From assembly GCA_046290675.1 (NCBI GenBank), contig JBKAHA010000012.1:1-64000 (forward strand): 64,000 nucleotides of DNA. Reading direction: 5' to 3'. Below the pieces are notes generated by a model. The model was given only the letters and a program-made list of their open reading frames with translations. It made no database searches and had not been told where the DNA came from. Every line of letters begins with the position of its first letter. Positions within the stretch are counted from its first letter, which is position 1. Shown here in pieces: positions 19,601-28,655 of the stretch. This DNA comes from Aureliella sp046290675. GTDB lineage: Bacteria; Planctomycetota; Planctomycetia; Pirellulales; Pirellulaceae. The position numbers were made by a program, and so were the translations under genes.

Positions 19601-19757
19601 TAATTCCCTTTGTCGCTGTCTGTGATGGGACGGCAAAACTTTGGGATAGCACGCGGACTTGGGCATATGCTTCGTTCGCCGCAAAGCACATGATGACAGA
19701 GAGGGTCATACCGGCTACCAGTAGCCCAGCGAGGGATAATGGAATCTTCTTGATCAT
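16647..19757 (-). CDS. Secreted DUF1583-like protein of unknown function
   Basis: The protein is 1,036 aa. ATG 19757 overlaps the stop of the upstream giant TPR gene by 4 bp (ATGA) and has a near-perfect AAGGAGG ribosome-binding site (19767-19773, minus strand), so translation is coupled. A signal peptide ends near ANEAYAQ. The first 600 residues are alpha-helical and TPR-like in character. From about 640 the sequence changes to beta-strand-rich, with WLKNKDGAWEHRMGIAFSS and LLLKYPLQGDYKITFDCLDN, and later REGNQITVSVNDKPIYSQPA near the C-terminus. These look like two concanavalin/LamG-type jelly rolls and resemble, from memory, the DUF1581-1583 domains described from Rhodopirellula. No catalytic motif was recognised. 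Its position between two giant TPR proteins suggests a shared exported complex. Confidence 0.85.
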   Translation of the reverse strand: MIKKIPLSLAGLLVAGMTLSVIMCFAANEAYAQVRVLSQSFAVPSQTATKGISATQRSQAALFLAKQAAEAGFIDVSFEAVRRAVGDGPPVQSAGLGGLLSGGPSPRSSRVIVSSNNPFGGSTSGTNGQTNTAKILQELDSIWEKQEFDPVQCYQLWEELVFPPGRPNDAFTYSTSETQNGFSYSINLDEPEPRKTQSGVHSLVKWAKKADRLKALKTTIEERGKLPGAQATANLIRIVLATVDDGMDRDQLCTQLAQKATSIVAGPESELMTSLAFELLQKTPRESEARKQLWADLKSAASTNQRWATNRWMRHAVATEIKQNAKAGDFAAFDSDAQFFLTIFDALTGNEDYVAQQKSSLYGRASSTALKEGFLEFGLECLKKQSQFSSSTVGIGNEIGKALLDPTGNQFAELLQKSPEERYSMFADLVFQMPRFGLVQAANVAPYERIPAEFVANYKSFHKVNKLPIEQVTGVESRCLSLIEWVMRDAIALGKKPELLERIRELEDRGSDDAVLAKAMLAKAEGRSIDLGDFTEEKNGELVLRSEITGERGPIMALDYEIFETAAKDVSYREATFDFGKRLANRSFLNRSNDVKHGRYCEAIAELAMESPPATSEQLQHFVVAEDFTMKDLLGNALGESMWLKNKDGAWEHRMGIAFSSLLLKYPLQGDYKITFDCLDNTYGESAFTFGGQYIDIRGYVQNIAVDTVGLRTGKQVPTSAIRRGGETNAVTVAHDSENATYTVDINDSEVATFNLDEGAFPFVGPHSMHHRKMYLSNFKIEGNPTIPRELNLLDANLIGWSNRFRYRALPPLPKIIAENAERDTSADHKQSDNTDVQEGSAVVDYDWELKDATLQSMDHLALHQLDQENGLTTKKRWHPPHEQWIYYLRPICDGESVSCEFYYEPGKYSLHPTIDRISLQIDRPKLRKHWITSSAAVFGVSSTNGVDLARDEIINTPELKAKAWNRLAYSREGNQITVSVNDKPIYSQPADKILRGRFGFLQDPEAFQVKVRNVILTGDWPESLPEDLFAELEAE

Positions 19758-22700
19758 CGTTGGCTTCCTCCTTTTGAACCGGCGGATCTATCGTCTGCCT
19801 CTTCCGTTTCTGGTGGGTAGAGATCGTCTAATGCGTCCAGGTATAGCTGCTTAGAACGCGCTTTGTCGCGTACAGCCAGTTGCGAAGCTAATTGGAGTTG
19901 CAGCCCGAAATTGAGTTCTTCGCGCTTTAGTGCGGCGGCTGCGTTGATGGCTCGACCAAGTAACTGCTCAGCGAGATCGGAATTCCCTGATCCATCTTGC
20001 TCGGAAGGCGCTGTCTCCGAGCTGGCATCGTCTTGGTCTGCGTTTTGCGTTTCGGTTTGAAGGGCCCTAGCAACGACGGAAAGAATCAGTTCCTGCTCCA
20101 ACTTCGTTTTGAGTTCGTCGCCAATTTCCAGGGACTTTCGATCGTTCGATTCTTGGGAGGCCGGTTCGGACGGTTCAGGGAGGGTTGGTTGTGGTGAGGA
20201 CGCCAACCAGCTGCGTATTGAATCCGTCGTGAGTTTACGGGATTCGGGATCGTCGACCGCATTGGACACCAAGAGGCGGCAAAGATGACCGTTGATACCC
20301 GTTTGCTCAGATTCCTTCAGTTCAGCAAGCACACGTGTCAGCTGAGACTTCATTTCTTTGTTCATGTTGGACGAAGAGAGGAAGTCTTCGATGGGCAACT
20401 CAAGGCGTTTCGACGCAAGGCTATCGCCGGACTCGGTTGGTGTCACGAGGAACGCGACACTCTTGTTTTGGAGATCATTGCGAATGGCTGCATCGATCAG
20501 CTCAATCAAGATCTCGCCTTTCATTGCACCCTGGATTTTGCTTCGAAGTTGCTCGCCTCGCTGAGCGTAGCTGCGTCCGCCACCGTATCGTTCTGCTGCA
20601 GCAAGGAGGTCTGGCTGGCCGTACGATTTCTGATAGGCGATGAGGGCTTCGGCCGGTGCGTCGAGTTTAATGAACCGCTCAGCAATGTTTTGAAGCGAGT
20701 TGATGAATTGGTATTCGCCGTAGCCAGGGTTGTACTGATTCTGTCGAGTATCGATTTCGATGGATTCGAGGACGTCTAGCAAACGATTCCTAGCCTTGTC
20801 TTTTTCTCCCATCTCCTCCAGAGTCGTGATTAGCAAGTTGGTCGGCTGTGATTGGAACTGGAGCCCTGTTACGCCCAGCGACGATTCCGGTCCATCAACG
20901 AACTTCTCGAGCACCTTGATTGCCAATTCTGGTGCTTGTTCTTTGCCTGATATCTCGGAAGCAATTGTCCACAGATACTGAGACCGCATTGTTGCCGGTT
21001 TGCTGTCGTCTTCTAACACCGGCTGCAGGATGCTCGCCACGCCCTCAAAATCTCCCTTTTTGGCTTTGATGAGTGCCAGCAATACGTGGTCGATTGAAAG
21101 TGTCTCTTTTGATTTTGCAACGCGTTCTTGTAACGCATCGATCACCGCTTTCGATTGGGCATCACTCTTGGCAATCATGTTCGCCATGAAGCCGCCCATG
21201 CCTTGGACTTTACCTGTGCTCTGATAGCTAGAAATCAAATTGAAATTTTGGTTTCTGGAAAAAGAGCCATCTACGATTTGCGATGCAAACTTGGCCACAG
21301 TCTCCTCGGATACTTTGATCTTTGGATACCGCTGCATGTAGTTGAACGCATTGCTAATTTGGTAACTGGAGCCACCATCCACGATCGCCTCGAAATATTT
21401 GCCGGCCTCTTCGAACTGTTCGGCTCGCCCTAGATCGTAAAGAAGGTAGGAGATGCGATAGTTGTTCTGACCAAATTTCGTGACACCAACCTCGGCGATC
21501 ATTTCGGCTAGCTTGGGAAAGGCCTTCTCTTTCTGGAAAAGGGTTCGGGCCTGGTTGTAGCCACGTTCTAACGATTGGGGATTCTTCCGAAACGCATCGA
21601 TGTAAGTTTGAATGGCTTCGTCTGCTTTGCCGGCTAGTTCCAGCTGTCTTGCAGCAGCCATCAAGTCGGCTGGTCGATTCGGTGCCGCTTTCGCTGCTTT
21701 AGTTCTAAGGGCCTGAGCGTCGCTGCGACGACCAGACGCTTCGTACATCGCGGCTAAACGATCGGTCAAGTTGCGAGATTTGGGCGACCGTTGGACAAGT
21801 TTTTCAAATCGTTCGATGAGAGGCTTGATTTCGTTAGCACGAACCAGCATCTGTAGCGCTTGCTCATGTTGCATCGACTGGCTGGTTCGAGAAGTCCCAA
21901 CCGGTGGTTGAGTTCGACGAATGATTTGGCGGGCAATTTCCGCGGCAGGTTTCATATCGCCCGCGGACGCGTAACGCTGCATCAATTGAACCAAAGTCTG
22001 CTGTTTCCCGCCTGATCTTCGACGGATGCGGCCCATCATCCGATCCGCCATGTCACGCATTCCGAGCTGGTACATCAAGTCCGCTAGCTTAAACTCAGTT
22101 TCGGAATCCAATCGCAACGCGAACAGCTTTTGAGCCGATCGTTTCGCACGATCGATATCACCGAGTTGGAGTAGAAGATCGAGTGTTGTGAGTTCGCGTT
22201 TCACCAACATCGATTGGTTCGACGGCCGCATTTTTTCGATTGCCGCCAACGCTCCGCGTACGTCTCCGTTGTCATATTTCATCCTAGCTTGGAGCAGCGA
22301 AACGAATTGGGTCGCCAGGGAAAGTTGGCTCGCAGCGTCGACTGATTTGAGTGCTTGTTCGGTGTTCCCGGCCCAGTATTCGAAACTGGCACTTGCCATT
22401 GCAAATGCAAACTTAAGATATGGGTCATCCGGGTTCGTCGCGTTCCAATCCTGGATCGCGGCTTTAGCTTCATTCAGCTTGCCATTTTCCTTGGCCGCCT
22501 CGTAGTAAGCATTCAGTGGGAGGATGCTGGACTCGTCGAAATATCCGGTTGGAGTTGGAAACGCCACTTGGACCGAACTGATGTTGCCGCCGGTACGGAG
22601 CTGATAGTTCATCCGGGGATTTTGGCTGATCTTTTCACGTTGGGAAGGCCGCAGTTTTGCGGTACGGGCTGCTTGGCTGCGCAAAAGCTTCTCAACCAGT

Positions 22701-25700
22701 TCCGTTGTTTGATCAAATTCGGCATACTGAAAAATGATGGGCATGATGGACGATAATTGCGAAGCAACGTACTGTTGATTGCTGCCCTGATTTTCCGCAG
22801 CTGCCATCGCTTTTTCTAAGACAGGGAGAGCCGTGGAGATGATCGATTTCGATTGTTCTTCGGGAAGCGGCACGTTGCTATACATGAGCGGTTGCATCAT
22901 CATTCCCGCTGCTTGGATCAGCTCCATTTCGCTCCTCGCATTATCGAGTTGCGATTGAAGTAAATCGGTTGCTTCGTCTTCTTTTCCAGCTCGTTGGAGC
23001 TCCTGGATTACCCAGAATGTGATGTACGAGCGAGTCGGGTACCCTTGCCCCGCACCCGAGTCGGCGATCTTCGCCATCGCGAGGATTTCATCGATTTCCT
23101 CTTCGGACATTGGCTCTGGGGGCGTCCCTTGGAAGGTCGCGTTTTGCCGGGTGCTATATTGGCTGGCGAGCGTGATCGTCGCGGCAAGCGGATCCTTGAG
23201 TTCAATCAGTTTGTCGAGCAGAGCTTGCTGTTCGTTCGATCTGTTCTGGTTGTAGATGTAGGAATTTGCGTCGGCCCAACCAGAAGCAATCATGGCATCG
23301 TGCAGCGTATCCACATCCTCACTCTCGATGGCTTTGTCAACGATGTCCTTGATGTACTTTGAACGTTCGTCTGCGTCTTCAATGCTGAAAAATTCGATCG
23401 CGGAAACGATGGTCAATAAGTCACCGAACGACTGAGGCTTGAACGAGGGGCGACCACCTCCGTACATGCCTCCGTAGCCACCGTAGCCGTTGTTGACAGC
23501 GCCTAAGGCTGCACGAATCTGGGATGAATTCTGCATCCGCATCATCGGCGTGCCCATCATCTGCAGTTGTTGAGCATAAGCTGGATTTTGTCGGCGACTA
23601 GCTGTTTGGGCGATCTGCTTCTGGGTTGCGATCGACAATTCGGATGGATCGTTTGGCAGTGCTTTAGCTGTTGCCGTCATTGCCATTGCTTTTTCTTTCT
23701 CATCGGACTGCCAGGCGGCCAGTATGGCGGCGGCGAGGAGTTCCCAATTGTCGGGATCCGACGAGAGCGCTTTCTCGCTCAACTCTAGGGCTGCTTCGAA
23801 TTGCTGCTTGGAGAGCATGGATTGCACGCTATCAAGCACATCATTCGCGCCATTGCGGCTGCCGGCGAGCTGCAACCACATCGCTTTGGCGCCTTCGGTA
23901 TCGCCGGATTCGTTTAGCAAGTTAGCGAGTAGATATTTGCCCTCGTCCGACGGAGCGATTGCAATCAGTCGACGCTGGTAATCGGTTGCGCTTTCGAAAT
24001 CGAATTCGGACCGCGAAAGCTGCACGAGTTGTTCCAGGAGTTTGGTGTCGCGGCTATCTTCGCGAACCAGCTGTTCTAACAACTGTCGCGCCATCCCTAA
24101 ATCGCCCGCAGCTTGGTGAGCCGCAGCAACCCAAAGGGTTCCTTCGCGTTTCTTGTTTTCCTCACGCGAAGTTAATTCAAGTCGGTCGAGAAGCAGAGGA
24201 AAGCGGTTGGTCCTCAAATACAGCTCGGTCAGTGCCTCAATGGCAGGGATCCGAGAGTCGACGTCGCGTGATAGATCAAATCTCCTCCAGTAGAGCTCCA
24301 TCGCTTCATCCGTTTCGAACTCATTAGCGAGTGTTTGAGCGAGGTTCTCGAGTGCGTCGGGATCGTTGGGGTTGCTGCGAACATTACGCCGCAATGCGTT
24401 CAAGCCACGTTCTGTTTCGCCAGCTTGCATACAGAGATCTGCGTAGAAACGGTAGCTCTCCGAGTTGCCAGGAGCGGCCGCAAGTAGTTCGTCTCCGGCT
24501 GCCAGTGCGTTCTCGACGTTGCCGACTCGCATTTCAATGGATGCGATCTGCGTTAGATAATTAGTGAGGAATCGGCGGTCGATCGTGGCGAGTTTACGAT
24601 ACGCCGAGACGGCTTCTCCGAAACGCCCGCTTCGCTCATAAAGCATTGCCGCATTTCCCCAAATGCGAGCATCGTTGGGCGCCAACTCGGCCGCTTTTTC
24701 GATCGCGTCGCAAGCTGCACCGAAGGCTCTCGCTGCATCCTGGTACAAAGCAAGCAATCGCCACTGACCGGCGTTATCCTTGTCTGCTCCGGCAAGCTGA
24801 TCTTTGAGCTCGTCAATCTTTTCTCCCAGATTACCCATGGATCGATAGTTCTCGATCCGTTCCGCGATCAGCAATTCAAATTCTTCTGGGTCTTCAGCAA
24901 GCGTCTCGGCTTCGTCGAGTTGTTCCAAAGCTGCGTCATAATCGCCAGAAAGTCTAAGTAGTTCCGAATAGCGAGCACGCTCGGCAAAGCCAGGCTTCAT
25001 CTCACAGGCGGCCGCCATCTTTTTCAAAGCGAGTTCCGCGTATCCAAAAGTGCTGTAGACCTCGCTCAAGCGAACCACATTTGCCAAGGACTCGCGTTCG
25101 TCCGATGCGATCGTCTCCCACACTTTGAAAGCCTCTTCTTTGCGCTGCAGCTGGTGAAGGTATTCACCGAGATACTCTCGGTATTGAGGCTCGTTTTCAG
25201 CAAGCGAGATTGCTTTGCGATAATGGACGATCGCGTCTTCGGGAAGCTCCGCACCTCGGAGTAGATCAGCGATTCGCGAGACGGTGACTGGGTCGTCGCT
25301 TCTTGTCTCCAGCAAACGTAGCCAGATGCCTTTCGCCAGGTTCTGTCTCGCCGGTTTGGGGAGTTTGTCGTTGGAGAGGACAAGTTCACCCCAACGGACA
25401 ATCAGATCGGGATCGTTGGTCTCGATCGCGACTAAGGCTTCCATCGCCTCAGCAGCAGCACCGTAGTCTCCGTCGTTGGCCAAAGCGTTGATGAGGGCCA
25501 GTCTTGGCTCGGGGTCAGACGGCGCCTTCGCAATCGCATTTTCGAACCATTCTTTCGCCTCGGGAGTTCTCTTTTGAGTCGATAACACCCGTGCTGCCCG
25601 CATCATTGCGTCGACGTCTTCGGGGTGGGAGTCAATCCACTTCGTGTAGTAACCAACAAGCCCATCTAAGTCACTGGCTGACCAAAAGACTTCTTCGATA

Positions 25701-26662
25701 CGCCCGCGTATATCTCGATGTAGCCAACTGTCGGGATTCACCAACGCCAGCTGTTTTTCAAAGTCGCTAAGTGCGTCGTCACGTCTGCCAAGTTTCGCTT
25801 TCAGCTGGGCCGCTCGGATGGCCATCTCGACTTTGCGATAACGGTCTTTGGTTTCCGCAGCCAACTTTTCGAATCGAACCAATGCCGCTTCCTGAGCGCC
25901 TTCGTCGGCGAGAATGGATGCGATCTGTTCCTGCACGCCAGGATCATTCGGGAATAGCTTCTCCAACTCGGACCATACCGAAAGGGCCTCTTCGTTTCGG
26001 CCAGTTCTCTGATAAATTCGTCCCAAGTCTTTGAATACTAACAGCATGTCCGCCCGGGCTGGTTTCTTCGTAATGGCTCGCCGCATGGCTTCAGCGGCTT
26101 GATCAACCTCCCCGAGAAGAACGAGACTCTTGCCCAAGTAGTAACTCGGAAGCGGTTGGTCTGGTAGCAGCGTTTCCGCCTTGGTTAATGAGGAGACCGC
26201 TGTTGCATCTAGGCCACGCTGCATGTTCATCATGCCAACGATCATCCAAGCCGTACCATCGTTGTCGGATTCAGCTTGCGATTCGAGTGCGCTGGTAAAC
26301 TCGTCCAGCGTGCCTCGGCCAACGTGGTAACCATAAACTTTATCCAACGCTGTCCCGAGACGCGGGCTTCGCTTCAGAACCACTAAAAAGCGTTTTGCCA
26401 ATTCGCGCTGTCTAGCCTCCTCCGTCGTCTCCTTATCGGAGGGCGGGAATAGCTCTTGGGCCAAGGCATAGTTGCCCGGCGCTGCCGTCAGCGCGAATGA
26501 CAAAGCAATGGCGGTCAGAGCTGCTCTCCAACTTGAATTGAAAGCAAACGAAGGTGACTTGAGCGGAGAGAAAAAGGACAAGTTGGCCGCAAGCAAGGCG
26601 GGGCGTTTCGAGAGAATCGAGACCACTGTAAGACCCTTGTATACGTTGTCTTTCGTTGTCAT
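19754..26662 (-). CDS. Giant secreted TPR-repeat protein (about 2,300 aa), first gene of the cluster
   Basis: The frame is open to 26743 (2,329 aa); ATG 26662 or 26695 is more plausible, but none has a clear ribosome-binding site. The signal peptide core (ALTAIALSFALTAAPGNYALAQ region) follows a long basic N-region. The body is a near-continuous array of TPR-type hairpins, for example PSYYLGKSLVLLGEVDQAAE and GRIYQRTGRNEEALSVWSEL, with an Ala-rich, acidic character. The N-terminal SPRLGTALDKVYGYH and the internal block LFALRLDSETEFKLADLM (near residue 1510) also occur in the second giant TPR protein, so the two are paralogues. A Gly/Tyr-rich insertion (NNGYGGYGGMYGGGRPSF) lies near residue 1065. 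The gene overlaps the DUF1583-like gene by 4 bp. It is presumably a periplasmic scaffold; its function is unknown. Confidence 0.88.
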   Translation of the reverse strand: MTTKDNVYKGLTVVSILSKRPALLAANLSFFSPLKSPSFAFNSSWRAALTAIALSFALTAAPGNYALAQELFPPSDKETTEEARQRELAKRFLVVLKRSPRLGTALDKVYGYHVGRGTLDEFTSALESQAESDNDGTAWMIVGMMNMQRGLDATAVSSLTKAETLLPDQPLPSYYLGKSLVLLGEVDQAAEAMRRAITKKPARADMLLVFKDLGRIYQRTGRNEEALSVWSELEKLFPNDPGVQEQIASILADEGAQEAALVRFEKLAAETKDRYRKVEMAIRAAQLKAKLGRRDDALSDFEKQLALVNPDSWLHRDIRGRIEEVFWSASDLDGLVGYYTKWIDSHPEDVDAMMRAARVLSTQKRTPEAKEWFENAIAKAPSDPEPRLALINALANDGDYGAAAEAMEALVAIETNDPDLIVRWGELVLSNDKLPKPARQNLAKGIWLRLLETRSDDPVTVSRIADLLRGAELPEDAIVHYRKAISLAENEPQYREYLGEYLHQLQRKEEAFKVWETIASDERESLANVVRLSEVYSTFGYAELALKKMAAACEMKPGFAERARYSELLRLSGDYDAALEQLDEAETLAEDPEEFELLIAERIENYRSMGNLGEKIDELKDQLAGADKDNAGQWRLLALYQDAARAFGAACDAIEKAAELAPNDARIWGNAAMLYERSGRFGEAVSAYRKLATIDRRFLTNYLTQIASIEMRVGNVENALAAGDELLAAAPGNSESYRFYADLCMQAGETERGLNALRRNVRSNPNDPDALENLAQTLANEFETDEAMELYWRRFDLSRDVDSRIPAIEALTELYLRTNRFPLLLDRLELTSREENKKREGTLWVAAAHQAAGDLGMARQLLEQLVREDSRDTKLLEQLVQLSRSEFDFESATDYQRRLIAIAPSDEGKYLLANLLNESGDTEGAKAMWLQLAGSRNGANDVLDSVQSMLSKQQFEAALELSEKALSSDPDNWELLAAAILAAWQSDEKEKAMAMTATAKALPNDPSELSIATQKQIAQTASRRQNPAYAQQLQMMGTPMMRMQNSSQIRAALGAVNNGYGGYGGMYGGGRPSFKPQSFGDLLTIVSAIEFFSIEDADERSKYIKDIVDKAIESEDVDTLHDAMIASGWADANSYIYNQNRSNEQQALLDKLIELKDPLAATITLASQYSTRQNATFQGTPPEPMSEEEIDEILAMAKIADSGAGQGYPTRSYITFWVIQELQRAGKEDEATDLLQSQLDNARSEMELIQAAGMMMQPLMYSNVPLPEEQSKSIISTALPVLEKAMAAAENQGSNQQYVASQLSSIMPIIFQYAEFDQTTELVEKLLRSQAARTAKLRPSQREKISQNPRMNYQLRTGGNISSVQVAFPTPTGYFDESSILPLNAYYEAAKENGKLNEAKAAIQDWNATNPDDPYLKFAFAMASASFEYWAGNTEQALKSVDAASQLSLATQFVSLLQARMKYDNGDVRGALAAIEKMRPSNQSMLVKRELTTLDLLLQLGDIDRAKRSAQKLFALRLDSETEFKLADLMYQLGMRDMADRMMGRIRRRSGGKQQTLVQLMQRYASAGDMKPAAEIARQIIRRTQPPVGTSRTSQSMQHEQALQMLVRANEIKPLIERFEKLVQRSPKSRNLTDRLAAMYEASGRRSDAQALRTKAAKAAPNRPADLMAAARQLELAGKADEAIQTYIDAFRKNPQSLERGYNQARTLFQKEKAFPKLAEMIAEVGVTKFGQNNYRISYLLYDLGRAEQFEEAGKYFEAIVDGGSSYQISNAFNYMQRYPKIKVSEETVAKFASQIVDGSFSRNQNFNLISSYQSTGKVQGMGGFMANMIAKSDAQSKAVIDALQERVAKSKETLSIDHVLLALIKAKKGDFEGVASILQPVLEDDSKPATMRSQYLWTIASEISGKEQAPELAIKVLEKFVDGPESSLGVTGLQFQSQPTNLLITTLEEMGEKDKARNRLLDVLESIEIDTRQNQYNPGYGEYQFINSLQNIAERFIKLDAPAEALIAYQKSYGQPDLLAAAERYGGGRSYAQRGEQLRSKIQGAMKGEILIELIDAAIRNDLQNKSVAFLVTPTESGDSLASKRLELPIEDFLSSSNMNKEMKSQLTRVLAELKESEQTGINGHLCRLLVSNAVDDPESRKLTTDSIRSWLASSPQPTLPEPSEPASQESNDRKSLEIGDELKTKLEQELILSVVARALQTETQNADQDDASSETAPSEQDGSGNSDLAEQLLGRAINAAAALKREELNFGLQLQLASQLAVRDKARSKQLYLDALDDLYPPETEEADDRSAGSKGGSQR

Positions 26663-27019
26663 CGTGCGATGTGGTTTGGTGAACCACGACAGCATCAATT
26701 TGTTCGTGTCAGGGCAACCGCTTCGCAGCCTTGATGCGGCCAATTAGCGTGACCGACTTGCGACATCCATGATCGCGGTAAAGCGAATTCGAGAAAGGAT
26801 GACTTTCTCTAAAGACTCGGTGGAGAACTCTTGATGCTCTTGATGAAGTCGAAGTGATCGCCTGAGAAGTAAGTGCTGCTGTCAACGAATTGTAACGCCG
26901 TAGCGGTAACAACTCGGACGTTGGATTAGCACTTCCTTTCCTGCGCTCTCCGGGTAGCAATATATCAGGCTGCGCGGCCGAGGAAACTTGATTCACGAAA
27001 AAACAACACGTTGCTCTTT

Positions 27020-27124
27020 ATGGGATGCGGTGTGTTCGATGAGTTGGATGAACACTTGGCGACGAAGCAAAGGTCCTTGCTGCAATCAAAGCGTGATGGT
27101 GAGTGGATCCGTCGTGGAGTCTAA
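27020..27124 (+). CDS. Possible small ORF or gene remnant (34 aa)
   Basis: An ATG-to-TAA frame encodes a charged, amphipathic peptide beginning MGCGVFDELDEHL and ending GEWIRRGV. The composition is protein-like, unlike most random frames here. There is no clear ribosome-binding site. It could be a small protein, the decayed N-terminus of a lost enzyme gene, or chance. I do not recognise it. Confidence 0.22.
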   Translation: MGCGVFDELDEHLATKQRSLLQSKRDGEWIRRGV

Positions 27125-27278
27125 GTAGGAGCCGTGGGGGGAGATTCAGACTGCTGAGACATGGGCAGGATGATGTCGTTTCTTTTTCTATCTAAGTTTG
27201 GCGGAAGAACGCAGATGTTTTTTTCTTCATAGTGGATTCTCTACAGAGGGGTAAGTGTTGTTGCTGAGGATGAAATAT

Positions 27279-27307
27279 TTGACACTGCCATGGTCTGAAG
27301 ATAGAAC
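27279..27307 (+). promoter_or_regulatory. Candidate sigma70-type promoter of MoxR/Bat locus 1
   Basis: A perfect TTGACA (27279-27284) is followed after 17 bp by TAGAAC (27302-27307, four of six consensus -10 bases). It would give an untranslated leader of about 180 nt before the MoxR start at 27491. Confidence 0.4.
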
Positions 27308-27490
27308 GACTCCAGTTCTACCTTGATCGATTCCACCAAGGATCCTCTGCAAACCGGCCTTGGTGATGCAAAAGCTATGCAACGCAGTTCTTCATTTCCG
27401 CGTTGGAGAAGGCGATTGCATGCGCATGATCACGACGCTTTGATTTGTCGGCATTTATCGGCTAAACGCTTTCGAAAGGGTTCGCACTGG

Positions 27491-28501
27491 ATGAGCAGTG
27501 AAGAAGAGTTGCAGCAGCAGTTAGAGAGCTTTCGCGTCGATTTCGGGCGATTGCGTGATGAAGTATCCAAAGTCATTGTGGGGCAACAAGAAATTGTTGA
27601 TGCCGTGTTGATGGGCTTGGTTGCGGGCGGGCATGTGCTGCTTGAAGGGGTGCCTGGTCTGGGAAAAACCTTGTTAGTCCGGACTCTTGCCAGTGCATTG
27701 CATGCAAAATTCTCGAGGATTCAATTTACGCCTGACCTAATGCCTGCGGACTTGATTGGTACCAATGTGATGGTTCAATCGGAGGACGGCGATCGAAGTT
27801 TCCGTTTCGAACAGGGGCCTGTTTTTTCGAACGTCGTTTTGGCGGATGAAATCAACCGAGCGACTCCGAAAACCCAGTCAGCTCTGTTGGAAGCGATGCA
27901 GGAGAAGAGCATTACGGTAGCGGGGACAACGCATATTCTGGATCGAATGTTCTTCGTTTTGGCGACGCAGAATCCGCTCGAAATGGAGGGGACGTACCCA
28001 CTTCCTGAGGCTCAGTTGGATCGCTTCTTGTTCAAGGTTTTGGTCCCGTTTCCGACCACGACGGACATGGAAGAAATTCTGGATCGAACAACCGAGTCCT
28101 ACACGCCTGAGGCGGAACGATTATTTGAGCCGCAACGTGTCCTAGCGATGTCTGATCTCTCTCGAAAAATTCCTATCAGCGATGATGTTCGGCGTTACGC
28201 GATTCAAGTGGTGATGGCGACGCATCCAACGCACGAGTTGGCTTCGAAGATGACGAAGCAATTTGTACGATACGGCAGTAGTCCGCGTGGTGCTCAAGCC
28301 GTGATTCTTGCGGCGAAAATCAATGCGATTTTGGATTCGAGATACCACGTCGCCCGAGATGATATCAACGCGGTTGCCCACAACTGTCTAAGGCACCGGA
28401 TCTTGCTGAACTTTGAGGGGCAAGCCGAAGACATCCAGACGGATGCGGTTGTGGATGACATTATTCAATCGGTTGGACGGTCCGCACTCCAAACAGCCTA
28501 G
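27491..28501 (+). CDS. MoxR-family AAA+ ATPase (Bat locus 1)
   Basis: The protein is about 336 aa from ATG 27491 (GAAAGGG about 10 nt upstream); the longer frame from 27323 adds an unconvincing Arg/His-rich leader. It is a complete MoxR ATPase: Walker A GVPGLGKT at residues 53-60, Walker B VVLADEINRATPKTQSALLE, sensor 1 LATQNPLEMEGTYPLPEAQL, and a lid domain with RGAQAVILAAK. MoxR proteins act as cytoplasmic chaperone-like ATPases that activate VWA-domain partner proteins through metal or complex assembly. The next genes encode exactly such partners (DUF58 and VWA proteins). It is paralogous to the MoxR gene at 48985. Confidence 0.93.
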   Translation: MSSEEELQQQLESFRVDFGRLRDEVSKVIVGQQEIVDAVLMGLVAGGHVLLEGVPGLGKTLLVRTLASALHAKFSRIQFTPDLMPADLIGTNVMVQSEDGDRSFRFEQGPVFSNVVLADEINRATPKTQSALLEAMQEKSITVAGTTHILDRMFFVLATQNPLEMEGTYPLPEAQLDRFLFKVLVPFPTTTDMEEILDRTTESYTPEAERLFEPQRVLAMSDLSRKIPISDDVRRYAIQVVMATHPTHELASKMTKQFVRYGSSPRGAQAVILAAKINAILDSRYHVARDDINAVAHNCLRHRILLNFEGQAEDIQTDAVVDDIIQSVGRSALQTA

Positions 28502-28655
28502 TTGGCTGAATTTCGACTTACGGATTCGCACCGTGGATGGAGAGACTGGTGATCCGTCCTTGTCGATCACCAAATGCATCGTAGTTATCGAATCTCCGTG
28601 ATTCAGACTGAGCGAGCCTCTCTCAGAGAGAAGACTACAACGTTGAAGAAGAGTT

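Larger units (their letters stand above)
26663..27490. other. Divergent intergenic region between the giant TPR cluster and MoxR/Bat locus 1
   Basis: This stretch of about 830 bases separates the minus-strand TPR cluster from the plus-strand MoxR operon. It contains a possible 34-codon ORF (27020-27124) and a reasonable plus-strand promoter (27279-27307). The MoxR frame is open from 27323, but the Arg/His-rich translation before 27491 does not look like protein. No promoter for the TPR cluster could be assigned. Confidence 0.4.

Noticed and set aside
8343..26743. Many 60-190 aa frames opposite or within the giant TPR and DUF1583-like genes
   Set aside because: They lie in other frames of long genes with signal peptides, clear repeats and consistent strand; none has a recognisable motif.
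27323..27490. N-terminal extension of the MoxR protein
   Set aside because: The translated residues are Arg/His-rich without similarity to MoxR proteins, which begin near the ATG at 27491.
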